This document shows positions 38,152 to 46,797 of a stretch of 64,000 bases of DNA, piece after piece. Every line of letters starts with the position of its first letter. The first letter of the stretch is position 1. This DNA is from Kosakonia sp. BYX6 (GTDB lineage: Bacteria > Pseudomonadota > Gammaproteobacteria > Enterobacterales > Enterobacteriaceae). The position numbers and the translations under genes were made by a program. The notes under the pieces were generated by a model. The model searched no databases and was not told the DNA's origin. It saw nothing but the letters and a program-made list of their open reading frames with translations. The stretch spans positions 1,584,406 through 1,648,405 of the forward strand of contig NZ_CP151800.1 in NCBI RefSeq assembly GCF_038449125.1, read 5' to 3'.

Positions 38152-39588
38152 ATGTCAGTTATCAAAAAAAACAGCGTAAAACTGCGCGACGAAGAACGAG
38201 CGCGGCTGATTTGGCTGCTCACCACGCATAAAACACTGACCGCGACGCTGCTCGGCGAAATCACCCTCGTTGAACCAATTGATGGCGAAGCGCTCGAACA
38301 GGATTTGACCGAAGTGCGGGCGCTGGTGTCGCATTTGCCACCGCCGGATCTGGCGGACACCCTCGAAGCGCTGCCGGTGGATGCGCGCCACGCGCTGTGG
38401 CGGCTGGTGGAAGATGATAAACGCGGCAAAGTGCTGCTCGAAGCGTCGGAAAATGTCTGGGACGATTTGATCGACGAAATGAGCGACAGGGCGTTGCTCG
38501 ACGCGCTGGAAACGCTCGATATCGACGAACAGATCTACCTGGTGCAGCATCTTCCGCGCAACCTCACCGGACGGTTGATGGCGACATTGCCGCCCGCAGA
38601 GCGCGCGCGCGTGCGACAAGTGATGCGTTACGGCAAAAACTGCGTCGGCGCGATCATGGAGTTCGAGGTCATTACAGTGCGCCCTGAAGTGTCGCTGGCG
38701 GCGGTTCAACGCTATCTTCGACGGCTTGGCAAGATGCCGGAAAACACCGACAAACTGTTTGTCATTGGGCGCGATAACCAGCTGGTGGGCGAACTGGCGC
38801 TGCAAACCATTTTGCTCAATGCTGCCGGGCGGCGGGTGAGCGAAGTGATGAACGCCGATCCGGTGACCTTTTCCCCGGAAGAAGAGGCGGAAAAAGTGGC
38901 GCGCACCTTTGAACGTGACAACTTAATCAGCGCCGCGGTCGTGGACGAAAAAGGCATGCTGATGGGGCGATTGACCATCGATGAGATTGTTGACGTGGTG
39001 TACGAAGAGACTGACAACGACATGCGCCAGATGGGTGGCCTGAGTACCGAAGAAGATGTTTTTGCGCCCGTGACCAAAGCGGTGAAAACCCGTTGGGTGT
39101 GGCTGGCAACCAACCTGTGTACCGCGTTTATCGCTTCACGGGTGATTGATGGTTTTGAACACACGATTTCACAACTGGTGGCGCTGGCTTCATTGATGCC
39201 GATTGTCGCCGGGATTGGCGGTAATACGGGCAACCAGACCATCACGATGATTGTCCGCGCGCTGGCACTACAGAACATTCAACCGGGGAACTTTACCTTT
39301 CTCATTTTGCGCGAGATGGGTGTGGCATTGATCAACGGTCTGGTGTGGGGCGGAATTATGGGCTGCGTCACCTGGTGGCTTTATGGCGACCTGGCATTGG
39401 GCGCGGTGATGACGTTAGCGATGGTACTAAATTTGCTTACCGCCGCGCTGATGGGGGTATTAATCCCGATGATCATGACCCGGCTGGGGCGCGACCCGGC
39501 GGTCGGCTCCAGCGTGATGATTACCGCCATTACGGATACTGGCGGCTTCTTTATTTTCCTTGGGCTGGCGACGATTTTTTTGCTGTAA
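38152..39588 (+). CDS. mgtE: Magnesium transporter MgtE
   Basis: Mg2+ channel/transporter of 478 residues. Layout: an N-terminal superhelical N domain (about 20-140), a CBS pair (about 145-270), then five hydrophobic segments with the pore signature PIVAGIGGNTGNQ in TM2 and SVMITAITDTGGFFIFLGLA at the end. CAGGAT precedes the ATG. E. coli K-12 has no mgtE; it is found in several other enterobacteria. The 3' end overlaps the convergent SulP gene by 38 bp. Confidence 0.92.
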   Translation: MSVIKKNSVKLRDEERARLIWLLTTHKTLTATLLGEITLVEPIDGEALEQDLTEVRALVSHLPPPDLADTLEALPVDARHALWRLVEDDKRGKVLLEASENVWDDLIDEMSDRALLDALETLDIDEQIYLVQHLPRNLTGRLMATLPPAERARVRQVMRYGKNCVGAIMEFEVITVRPEVSLAAVQRYLRRLGKMPENTDKLFVIGRDNQLVGELALQTILLNAAGRRVSEVMNADPVTFSPEEEAEKVARTFERDNLISAAVVDEKGMLMGRLTIDEIVDVVYEETDNDMRQMGGLSTEEDVFAPVTKAVKTRWVWLATNLCTAFIASRVIDGFEHTISQLVALASLMPIVAGIGGNTGNQTITMIVRALALQNIQPGNFTFLILREMGVALINGLVWGGIMGCVTWWLYGDLALGAVMTLAMVLNLLTAALMGVLIPMIMTRLGRDPAVGSSVMITAITDTGGFFIFLGLATIFLL

Positions 39589-40786
39589 CCAACACTTTTT
39601 CGCGCCATTTTGCGGGCGTCACGACCAGCATCACCATCCCGGCGACAACGCCGATCGCCAGGTTGCCGGTGCTGACGGTGGCGGCAACCGTCACCAGCAT
39701 CACCAGCGTTTCCACGACCGGCGCGTGTTTCAGCGTCGCCGGTTGCAGGCTACCCCAGTTGAACGTTTTAAAGGCAACAATCGCCATAATGCCCGCCAGC
39801 ACCACCATCGGGATTTTCGCCATCACCTGGCTTAACGCGGTGACCAGCAGCAATAACACCAACCCGGCTGCAATCGTCGAAACGCGCGTGCGGCCTTTGC
39901 CCATCTCAACGTTGACAATGGTTTGACCAATCATCGCGCAACCGGCAATTCCGCCGTAGAAACCGGCCATAATATTGGCGATCCCCAAGCCGGTGCTTTC
40001 GCGAGCTTTGTTGGACGGCGTATGGGTCAGATCGTCAACCAATTTGGCGGTGAGCAGTGATTCCATCAAACCGACAAACGCGATGCTCAGCGCGCAAGGC
40101 CAGATAATACTAAGCGTTTGAAGATTGAACGGTACCAGCCATTGCGTAAAGCCCGGCAGACCGCCGTGCATGGGGCCTTCATCCCCAACGGTGGGTAAAA
40201 GCTGGCCGCTGAACACCGTAAATGTGGTCAATACCACAATCGCGACCAGCGGCGCGGGAATGCTTTTTACCCAACGCGGCAGCCACAGCACAATCAGCAG
40301 CGTGAGCGCGAACAGCGCCAGAATCAGCGGGTCTTTGCTCCAGAAATGCGGTACCTGAGCAAAGAAAATCAGGATGCCCAGTGCGTTAACAAAACCGGTC
40401 ATCACCGCGTGAGGAATAAAGCGCATCAGCCGCGCCATGCCGCTCAAACCGAAGATAATCTGAATAACACCGGCCAGTAAAACCGCCGGCAAAATGTATT
40501 CCACACCGTGTTGATGAACCATAGGTCCGATAACCAACGCGACTGACCCCGCTGCTGCGGTGACCATCGCCGGGCGACCGCCCAAAAAAGACATGCCAAG
40601 GCAGAGCACGACTGAGGCTATCAGGCTAACAGTCGGGTCGACACCCGCAATCACCGAAAAGGAGATGACTTCCGGAATCAACGCCAGTGCGGTAATGATG
40701 CCCGCCAGCACTTCTCGGGTGAACAGTTGTGGCGAGCGCAGAACGTGGCTTACCAAATGGGTAGAAGGGATTGATTTTTCGGTCAT
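39551..40786 (-). CDS. SulP-family anion transporter lacking a STAS domain
   Basis: Membrane protein of 411 residues with 10-12 hydrophobic segments. The N-terminal SulP signature region is GIITALALIPEVISFSVIAGVDP, followed by GGRPAMVTAAAGSVALVI (anion-binding TM3) and GFYGGIAGCAMIGQTIVNVEMGKGRTRVST (TM10). Most SulP proteins carry a C-terminal STAS domain of about 100 residues; this one ends soon after the last membrane span. Substrate is unknown (sulfate, bicarbonate or dicarboxylates are all known in the family). Confidence 0.88.
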   Translation of the reverse strand: MTEKSIPSTHLVSHVLRSPQLFTREVLAGIITALALIPEVISFSVIAGVDPTVSLIASVVLCLGMSFLGGRPAMVTAAAGSVALVIGPMVHQHGVEYILPAVLLAGVIQIIFGLSGMARLMRFIPHAVMTGFVNALGILIFFAQVPHFWSKDPLILALFALTLLIVLWLPRWVKSIPAPLVAIVVLTTFTVFSGQLLPTVGDEGPMHGGLPGFTQWLVPFNLQTLSIIWPCALSIAFVGLMESLLTAKLVDDLTHTPSNKARESTGLGIANIMAGFYGGIAGCAMIGQTIVNVEMGKGRTRVSTIAAGLVLLLLVTALSQVMAKIPMVVLAGIMAIVAFKTFNWGSLQPATLKHAPVVETLVMLVTVAATVSTGNLAIGVVAGMVMLVVTPAKWREKVLVTAKKSSPAQGK

Positions 40787-41062
40787 AAGATTTCGCAGGT
40801 GAGTGTGCCACAGGCAGCAAAGGCAAACGGCATCCGTGCGTTTGGCAAAACGCAGGATGATAGCAGATTTTTACCGCGAGCGACCAGCCATTAGTGTTAA
40901 ATCTTATAGTGAAATTAAACTTATTAGTAACATTTATATAATTAATATTTAATGTTTAAACATTATTTAAATCTAACTTTTTAAGTGCTACGTTAGGGGT
41001 GCTAACTACTTTACCCTCAATAAATGCGAATAAAGCAGCACTAAAAGTAAGGCAATATCATC
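40787..41062. other. SulP-mqo divergent intergenic region with a 16-bp palindrome
   Basis: Very AT-rich 276 bp between the two divergent starts. TAATGTTTAAACATTA at 40950-40965 is a perfect palindrome about 100 bp before the mqo ATG, a plausible binding site for a dimeric regulator. The mqo promoter should lie here but no strong -35/-10 pair stands out. Confidence 0.5.
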
Positions 41063-42718
41063 ATGAAAAAAATGACTGCCAGGCTGTTTTCGATGGCTGT
41101 CGGGCTTAATGCTGTCTCAAAAGCAGCAGGATCGTCCGCATCGAAAGAGCAGGAAACAGATGTGCTTTTAATCGGTGGTGGGATCATGAGTGCCACGTTG
41201 GGAACCTGGCTTTCGGATCTCGAACCCACCTGGTCGATTACGATGGTGGAACGGCTGGATGCCCTGGCGGAAGAGAGTTCGAACGGCTGGAATAATGCCG
41301 GCACCGGGCATGCCGCCTTAATGGAACTGAATTACACCCCACGCAGCGCGGACGGCTCTGTCAGCATCAAAAAAGCGATTGAAATCAACGAAGCATTTCG
41401 TATTTCTCGTCAGTTCTGGGCGCACCAGGTCAAAACCGGTGTGCTAAAAGAACCGCGCTCATTTATTAATACCGTGCCGCATATGAGCCTCGTCTGGGGC
41501 GATGACAACGTGAATTTTCTGCGCGCACGCTACAAAGCATTGCAGCAGTGCTCGTTGTTTCGCGGCATGCGCTATTCCGAAGATGCCGAGCAAATCAAGC
41601 AGTGGGCGCCGCTGGTAATGGAAGGGCGCGATGCCAATCAGAAGATTGCCGCGACTCGCACAGAGATCGGCACCGATGTGAACTTTGGCGAACTGACTCG
41701 CCAGATGATTGGCTCCTTGCAGAAAAAAGAGACCTTCTCCCTGCAACTGGGCACCGAAGTGCGCAGCATCAAACGTAACGCTGACAACAGCTGGAATGTC
41801 ACCTTAAACCACCTGAAAGGCGGTGGTGAGCAGGTGGTAAAAGCGAAGTTTATCTTTATTGGCGCAGGCGGTGCGGCGCTGAAGCTGTTGCAGGAGTCCG
41901 GCATTCCGGAAGCGGCGGATTACGCGGGTTTCCCGGTGGGCGGCCAATTCTTGGTGGCGGAAAACCCGGAAGTGGTGAATCACCATCTGGCAAAAGTGTA
42001 TGGTCAGGCGACCGTTGGCGCACCGCCAATGTCGGTACCGCATATCGATACCCGTATTATTGATGGCAAACGCGTGCTGTTGTTCGGGCCGTTCGCGACC
42101 TTCTCAACCCGTTTTTTGAAAAACGGCTCGCTGTGGGATCTGCTGCGCTCGACCAACTCGTCGAACATTCTGCCGATGTTGACGGTCGGAATGACCAATT
42201 TCAGCCTGGTGAAATATTTGGTAAACCAGGTGCTGCAAAATGAGGACGATCGCTTCGATGCGCTGCGTGAATATTATCCACTGGCGCAAAAAGAGGATTG
42301 GCGTTTGTGGCAGGCGGGTCAACGTGTGCAGATCATCAAGCGCGAAGCAGGAAAGGGTGGTGTGTTGCGCCTGGGCACCGAAGTGGTGAGTGATAAAGAA
42401 GGGACGATTGCCGCACTGCTTGGCGCATCGCCGGGCGCATCGACAGCCGCACCGATCATGCTTGAGCTGATGGAAAAAGTGTTTACCGAACGCTTCGCCT
42501 CCGAAGCCTGGCAGATGAAGCTGAAAGAGATCATTCCTTCTTTCGGCACCGAACTGAACGGCAATATTGAAGCCGCCGATCAGGAACTGCGTTACACCAG
42601 CGAGATCCTCGGCCTGAAATGCGACGAGTCGTTGGTGGCCGACGTCACGCCGCCGGTGCAAAAACCCACGACACAGCCGCATAACGACGGCGAGCCAGTG
42701 GCAGACATCGCGCTGTAA
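41063..42718 (+). CDS. mqo: Malate:quinone oxidoreductase
   Basis: Peripheral membrane FAD enzyme oxidising malate to oxaloacetate with electrons to quinone. The 551 residues carry the FAD motif [15 protein letters not shown] near residue 33, and MQO-family blocks [46 protein letters not shown], and VSVP-like [15 protein letters not shown]. The N-terminal stretch before the FAD motif is hydrophobic and Ala-rich, as in E. coli. AAGG precedes the ATG at 10 bp. Confidence 0.96.
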   Translation: MKKMTARLFSMAVGLNAVSKAAGSSASKEQETDVLLIGGGIMSATLGTWLSDLEPTWSITMVERLDALAEESSNGWNNAGTGHAALMELNYTPRSADGSVSIKKAIEINEAFRISRQFWAHQVKTGVLKEPRSFINTVPHMSLVWGDDNVNFLRARYKALQQCSLFRGMRYSEDAEQIKQWAPLVMEGRDANQKIAATRTEIGTDVNFGELTRQMIGSLQKKETFSLQLGTEVRSIKRNADNSWNVTLNHLKGGGEQVVKAKFIFIGAGGAALKLLQESGIPEAADYAGFPVGGQFLVAENPEVVNHHLAKVYGQATVGAPPMSVPHIDTRIIDGKRVLLFGPFATFSTRFLKNGSLWDLLRSTNSSNILPMLTVGMTNFSLVKYLVNQVLQNEDDRFDALREYYPLAQKEDWRLWQAGQRVQIIKREAGKGGVLRLGTEVVSDKEGTIAALLGASPGASTAAPIMLELMEKVFTERFASEAWQMKLKEIIPSFGTELNGNIEAADQELRYTSEILGLKCDESLVADVTPPVQKPTTQPHNDGEPVADIAL

Positions 42719-42736
42719 TATGGCTTTTGAAATAAG

Positions 42737-42765
42737 AATCCCGGCTAAATAGCTGGGATTTTTTT
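42737..42765 (+). terminator. Rho-independent terminator after mqo
   Basis: AATCCCGGCT-AAAT-AGCTGGGATT (one G-T mismatch) followed by seven T. Confidence 0.9.
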
Positions 42766-42801
42766 ATGCGTGCGAAACTGGCTATGGCAAATTACAGGCA
42801 T

Positions 42802-42829
42802 AAAAAAACCAGCCGTTAAGGCTGGTTTT
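42802..42829 (-). terminator. Terminator of the proline tRNA gene
   Basis: On the minus strand AAAACCAGCC-TTAAC-GGCTGGTTTT followed by a T-run, about 10 bases past the tRNA CCA end. Confidence 0.88.
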
Positions 42830-42839
42830 CCGGGATTTT

Positions 42840-42916
42840 TGGTCGGCACGAGAGGATTTGAACCTCCGACCCCTGACACCCCATGACAGTGCGCTACCAG
42901 GCTGCGCTACGTGCCG
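42840..42916 (-). tRNA. proL: tRNA-Pro (anticodon GGG)
   Basis: 77 nt with encoded CCA. The acceptor stem pairs CGGCACG with CGTGCCG, the T-arm holds GGTTCAAATCC, and the 7-nt anticodon loop reads ATGGGGT, giving anticodon GGG at 42880-42882. The anticodon stem is CTGTC / GTCAG with an internal U-U mismatch, as in E. coli proL, but a C-G pair is replaced by U-A. The neighbour yejM is as in E. coli. Confidence 0.97.
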
Positions 42917-42992
42917 ACATGTGGCGCTAATAGTACCCTTTTCCGGGCTGATTGCAAGGGAAGGGTAGCCTGAGTGATTCATAATTAATCAA

Positions 42993-44753
42993 TCAGTTAG
43001 CGATAAAACGTTTTTCATCCGTCAGGACTTGCAGCAGCAAACTCAACTGCGGTTTCTGATCGTGGATCTTCTCACCCTGCGCATTCCAGGTTTGATAATT
43101 ACCGTTCTGATTCAGCACCAGCGTCATCTGCGGCGTTGTGATTGCCAGCGTATTGCTGTTGGCTGCGGTCACCCAGTTGTGGCGACGCGCGGCGGTAAAC
43201 AGGTCCTGACCTTGCGAATACTCATTTGCCGGCGTGCTGACGTGCAGCAGTCGCTGCATCAGCGTGGTCATCACATCCTGATGATCCGTCAACTTCGCGA
43301 TGCGTTGCGCAGGCGTCCCCGGCCAGTGCACTACCAGCGGAACATGCAACCTGCTGCGCGACCAGTCAAAAGACGCATCATCTTTGTTCTGTGGAATACC
43401 GCGGCCTGCGGTGATGATAACCACCGTGTTATCCATTTTGCCGGAAGCGCGAAGGGCATCCAGCACGCGAGCAATTTGCTCGTCAACATCCGCTGCCGCA
43501 CGGCTGTACTTGCGGGCGAAACCTGGCTGGTCGATATCCGGCTCTGCGGTGCCGTTTAACGAAACCCACGAGAACCAGCGGTTATCTTCTTGCGCATCAT
43601 GCCCCAGCCAGTTGATCCACTGATCGGCGGTCTGCTTATCGCTCTGCGCACTTGCAGCAGGCAGGGAGAAATCAGACAGCAACGCCTGGCGATAGAGCGG
43701 GCTGCTAAAGCCGTCGGAAGAGAACAGCCCCAGCTGGTAACCCTGTTGGTTTAACGCGGTAATCAGCGCCGCCGGGATACGCGCCGACAACACGCCATCC
43801 ATATAGCTTGGCGAAATGCCATAGAACAGGCCGAAATAGCCGTTATCCGCGTTATTCCCGGCGCTCATATGCTGCGTAAAGTTGACGTTTTGCTCGGCGA
43901 AACTCGCCAGCTTCGGCATCTGTTTTTCGTAACGCGAATAGTTAAGACCGTCGACGGTAATCAGCAGCACATTCTGGCCAGAACCCATATCGACATAGCG
44001 TAAATCGCTTAAAGGATACTGAACCGACACCGCTTCCGGGTTGCCTTGCTCCACTAGGCGGCGCTGATAATCCTGCGCATCCAACAGACCGTGTTTTTCC
44101 AGAAAACGGCGCGCGGTCATCGGGTAGGAGAGCGGCAGGTTGGCCCGCTGCATGGTAATCGGTCGATAGAAATTGGCGTCCGCCCAAATATACATCACAT
44201 GGTTGGCAATAAAGGCGACGCAGAAAAAGGTGGCCAGCGGTTTGGCGAAGTGGCGACGGCGAGTGAGGCTGCGCAGTTTTTGCCAGCTCCAGGTCGCAAA
44301 CAGCATCTCAATCAGCAAAATCACCGGCACGCTGATAAACATCAACTGCCAGTCGCGCGCCATTTCGTTCTGGTCCGGGTTAATAACCAGTTCCCAGACG
44401 ATAGGGTTGAGGTGCAGGTGAAAACGGGTGAAAACTTCGCTATCGATAAGCAGCAGCGTCATACCGGCGGTGGCGAGGATCGCGGATAACACGCGCATGA
44501 GCCGCTGCGACATCACAATAAATGTCAGCGGGAACAGAATCAGCAAATAGGTGGCGAACACCAAAAAGCTGAAATGCCCGACCACGCTCAGGTAGGAGTA
44601 GATCCGCCCGGAGAGGGTGGTCGGCCAGTCGGCAACAAACAGATAACGGCTACCGAGAACGATGGACAACAAGATGTTGAACAACGCGAACCAGTGCCCC
44701 CAGCTAACCATCTGGGAGACTTTTTCACGGTAGCGCTGACGATTGGTCACCAT
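42993..44753 (-). CDS. yejM: Cardiolipin/LPS-sensing inner membrane protein YejM (PbgA/LapC)
   Basis: Essential regulator that senses periplasmic-leaflet lipopolysaccharide and restrains LapB-FtsH degradation of LpxC. The 586 residues equal E. coli. Five membrane segments lie in the first ~190 residues, then an Arg-rich linker and a sulfatase/alkaline-phosphatase-like periplasmic domain (LLITVDGLNYSRYEKQMPKL, GNNADNGYFGLFYGISPSYM). The sulfatase nucleophile Cys/Ser is absent, so it is not expected to be a sulfatase. Downstream of yejL in one transcript. Confidence 0.95.
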   Translation of the reverse strand: MVTNRQRYREKVSQMVSWGHWFALFNILLSIVLGSRYLFVADWPTTLSGRIYSYLSVVGHFSFLVFATYLLILFPLTFIVMSQRLMRVLSAILATAGMTLLLIDSEVFTRFHLHLNPIVWELVINPDQNEMARDWQLMFISVPVILLIEMLFATWSWQKLRSLTRRRHFAKPLATFFCVAFIANHVMYIWADANFYRPITMQRANLPLSYPMTARRFLEKHGLLDAQDYQRRLVEQGNPEAVSVQYPLSDLRYVDMGSGQNVLLITVDGLNYSRYEKQMPKLASFAEQNVNFTQHMSAGNNADNGYFGLFYGISPSYMDGVLSARIPAALITALNQQGYQLGLFSSDGFSSPLYRQALLSDFSLPAASAQSDKQTADQWINWLGHDAQEDNRWFSWVSLNGTAEPDIDQPGFARKYSRAAADVDEQIARVLDALRASGKMDNTVVIITAGRGIPQNKDDASFDWSRSRLHVPLVVHWPGTPAQRIAKLTDHQDVMTTLMQRLLHVSTPANEYSQGQDLFTAARRHNWVTAANSNTLAITTPQMTLVLNQNGNYQTWNAQGEKIHDQKPQLSLLLQVLTDEKRFIAN

Positions 44754-44771
44754 AAACTGTCGATATTTCCC

Positions 44772-44999
44772 TTAATGCGCTTTGTCGTCGCCAATGGACG
44801 ATTGTAACGCCTGAGCGAACGACTTCGCGATGGCCTGACGTTGAGCGGGTGCGACGCTGGTGTTAATCAGGTTCGTCACCATATTGCCCAGTACCATCAG
44901 GGAGAGGTCGGTCGGCGTCTGGTGTTTTTCCAGCACGTTGGCCAGCTCACTGAGCAGTTGTTCAACGTGTTCATCACTGTAGCGGGAGATTTGTGGCAT
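44772..44999 (-). CDS. yejL: YejL family protein (DUF1414)
   Basis: Small all-helical protein of 75 residues, conserved in enterobacteria and always next to yejK and yejM. Conserved stretches: [16 protein letters not shown] and [13 protein letters not shown]. Function unknown. 18 bp upstream of yejM on the same strand, so likely co-transcribed; divergent from yejK. Confidence 0.92.
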   Translation of the reverse strand: MPQISRYSDEHVEQLLSELANVLEKHQTPTDLSLMVLGNMVTNLINTSVAPAQRQAIAKSFAQALQSSIGDDKAH

Positions 45000-45132
45000 A
45001 AATCGGAATCAGTCTGTTCATGAAAGGGCAACATATTACCGTAGCAACAGCTTTTTTTCTGCTTTTTTATCAGCAGTTGCACAGTCGCGTTGGTGGTGGT
45101 TGAATACCGCCGGTCTAAAAGGAGAGTTTATC

Positions 45133-46140
45133 ATGAGTCTGGATATCAACCAGATTGCCCTGCACCAGCTTATCAAGCGTGATGAGCAGACCCTTGAACT
45201 GGTGCTGCGCGATTCTTTGCTGGAACCCACCGCGCCTGTTGAAGAGATGGTGGCAGAGCTGCACCGTGTATATAGCGCGAAAAATAAAGCCTACGGTCTG
45301 TTTAACGATGAGAGTGAGCTGGCGCAGGCGCTACGCCTTCAGCGCCAGGGTGAAGAAGAGTTTCTTGCCTTCAGCCGTGCGGCAACTGGGCGCTTACGTG
45401 ATGAACTGGCGAAATATCCCTTTGCCGATGGCGGCATTGTGCTGTTTTGCCACTACCGTTATCTGGCGGTCGAATACCTGCTGGTTGCGGTGCTGAACAA
45501 CTTAAGCAGCATGCGTGTCAACGAACATCTGGATATCAGCTCGACTCATTATCTGGATATTAACCATGCCGATATCGTCGCGCGTATCGATCTCACCGAA
45601 TGGGAAACCAACCCGGAATCCACGCGTTACCTTACGTTCCTGAAAGGGCGGGTAGGGCGCAAAGTGGCGGATTTCTTTATGGATTTCCTCGGTGCCAGCG
45701 AAGGGCTGAACGCCAAAGCACAAAACCGCGGTCTGCTACAGGCGGTGGATGATTTTACCGCTCAGGCGGAGCTGGATAAATCAGAGCGCCAGACGGTTCG
45801 CCAACAGGTTTATACCTATTGCAACGAGCAATTGCAGGCGGGTGAAGAGATTGAGCTGGCCTCGCTCTCCAAAGAGCTGGCGGGCGTGAGCGAAGTGAGT
45901 TTCGAAGAGTTCACAGCGGGCCAGGGCTACGAGCTGGAAGAGAGCTTCCCGGCGGATCGCAGTACGCTGCGTCAACTCACCAAATACGCCGGGAGCGGCG
46001 GCGGGTTGACGATCAATTTCGATGCCTTACTGCTCGGCGAACGTATTTTCTGGGATCCGGCAACGGATACGCTGACCATCAAAGGCACGCCGCCGAACCT
46101 GCGCGATCAGTTGCAGCGTCGTTTTAATGGCGGCAAGTAA
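45133..46140 (+). CDS. yejK: Nucleoid-associated protein YejK (NdpA)
   Basis: Protein of 335 residues, the exact E. coli length, associated with the nucleoid. Family blocks visible: [25 protein letters not shown]-like [10 protein letters not shown], and [37 protein letters not shown]. The ATG at 45133 follows AAGGAGAG; the 11 codons before it are not conserved. Confidence 0.94.
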   Translation: MSLDINQIALHQLIKRDEQTLELVLRDSLLEPTAPVEEMVAELHRVYSAKNKAYGLFNDESELAQALRLQRQGEEEFLAFSRAATGRLRDELAKYPFADGGIVLFCHYRYLAVEYLLVAVLNNLSSMRVNEHLDISSTHYLDINHADIVARIDLTEWETNPESTRYLTFLKGRVGRKVADFFMDFLGASEGLNAKAQNRGLLQAVDDFTAQAELDKSERQTVRQQVYTYCNEQLQAGEEIELASLSKELAGVSEVSFEEFTAGQGYELEESFPADRSTLRQLTKYAGSGGGLTINFDALLLGERIFWDPATDTLTIKGTPPNLRDQLQRRFNGGK

Positions 46141-46147
46141 CCTTGTG

Positions 46148-46176
46148 AAACCTGCTTTCGGGCAGGTTTTCTTTTT
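46148..46176 (+). terminator. Rho-independent terminator after yejK
   Basis: AAACCTGC-TTTCGG-GCAGGTTT with a following T-rich tract, 8 bases after the stop. Confidence 0.88.
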
Positions 46177-46198
46177 CCTGCGATCCGCGAGAAGGTAA

Positions 46199-46348
46199 TG
46201 GATTTATCTCAACGCCCGGGTGCCCTGGCAGTCGTCCAACGCGATAATTCGCCAGCGGGCACTGCGCCATCAACTCAAGCGTGAAAAAACGGTGAAAGAT
46301 GACGCTCCGCGCATTAGTAAGCTGCTGATGGATTTTGATGAGATATAA
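46199..46348 (+). pseudogene. Possible gene remnant between yejK and rplY
   Basis: A 49-codon open frame without ATG, reading ...NARVPWQSSNAIIRQRALRH... then a charged, helix-like tail ending KLLMDFDEI and a TAA at 46346. It looks coding-like in composition (amphipathic, basic then acidic), has no credible ribosome binding site, and is closed by a stop just upstream. It could be the 3' end of a lost gene or chance. I do not recognise a family. Confidence 0.3.
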
Positions 46349-46373
46349 AAAACCCCGCCGGAGCGGGGTTTTC
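46347..46373 (-). terminator. Terminator after rplY
   Basis: AACCCCGC-CGGA-GCGGGGTT flanked by an A-run on the left and T-run on the right, so it can act on both strands; it lies 17 bp past the rplY stop. Confidence 0.88.
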
Positions 46374-46389
46374 TTCAACTTGTTAGCGA

Positions 46390-46674
46390 TTAAGCGCGAA
46401 CGAAGTCGATGTGGTTCAGTTTGGCTTTGAACGGGTGACGCTGGATAGCCTGAACTTTTACCTTAACTTCTTTGCCATCAACTGCGATGGTCAGAACTTC
46501 GCTATAGAACTCAGCTTTCGCCTGCATGTTCCACAGTTTGTCGTGATCCAGTTCGATAGCGATTGGCGCTTCAGTTCCACCGTAAACGATAGCCGGGAAC
46601 TTGTTCGCGATGCGCAGGCGGCGGCTCGCACCCTTACCCTGCTCTTTACGTACTTCTGCGTTAATAGTAAACAT
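46390..46674 (-). CDS. rplY: 50S ribosomal protein L25
   Basis: 5S rRNA-binding ribosomal protein of 94 residues, the single-domain enterobacterial form. Conserved: [30 protein letters not shown] and the C-terminal [16 protein letters not shown] 5' leader with an inverted repeat precedes it (see 46675). Confidence 0.98.
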   Translation of the reverse strand: MFTINAEVRKEQGKGASRRLRIANKFPAIVYGGTEAPIAIELDHDKLWNMQAKAEFYSEVLTIAVDGKEVKVKVQAIQRHPFKAKLNHIDFVRA

Positions 46675-46725
46675 TTGAATCTCTCTTAATAAATCCTGTT
46701 ACAGGCGACCCAGCAACAGGCAGAT
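46675..46725 (-). promoter_or_regulatory. Structured leader of rplY
   Basis: On the minus strand CCTGTT (46720-46715) and AACAGG (46700-46695) pair across a GC-rich loop, just upstream of the ribosome binding site. L25 is reported to repress its own translation through its leader in E. coli; this stem could be part of that site. Confidence 0.4.
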
Positions 46726-46797
46726 GATCGGCTTTGCGGATGCAAAAGCGGGCGGTATTCTATCCCCGAATGTGCGATACATCAATCAAAAGCGCGT

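Noticed and set aside
46198..46287. ATG frame MDLSQRPGALAVVQRD in the yejK-rplY spacer
   Set aside because: Short (29 codons), no recognisable family; the overlapping frame described above looks more coding-like.
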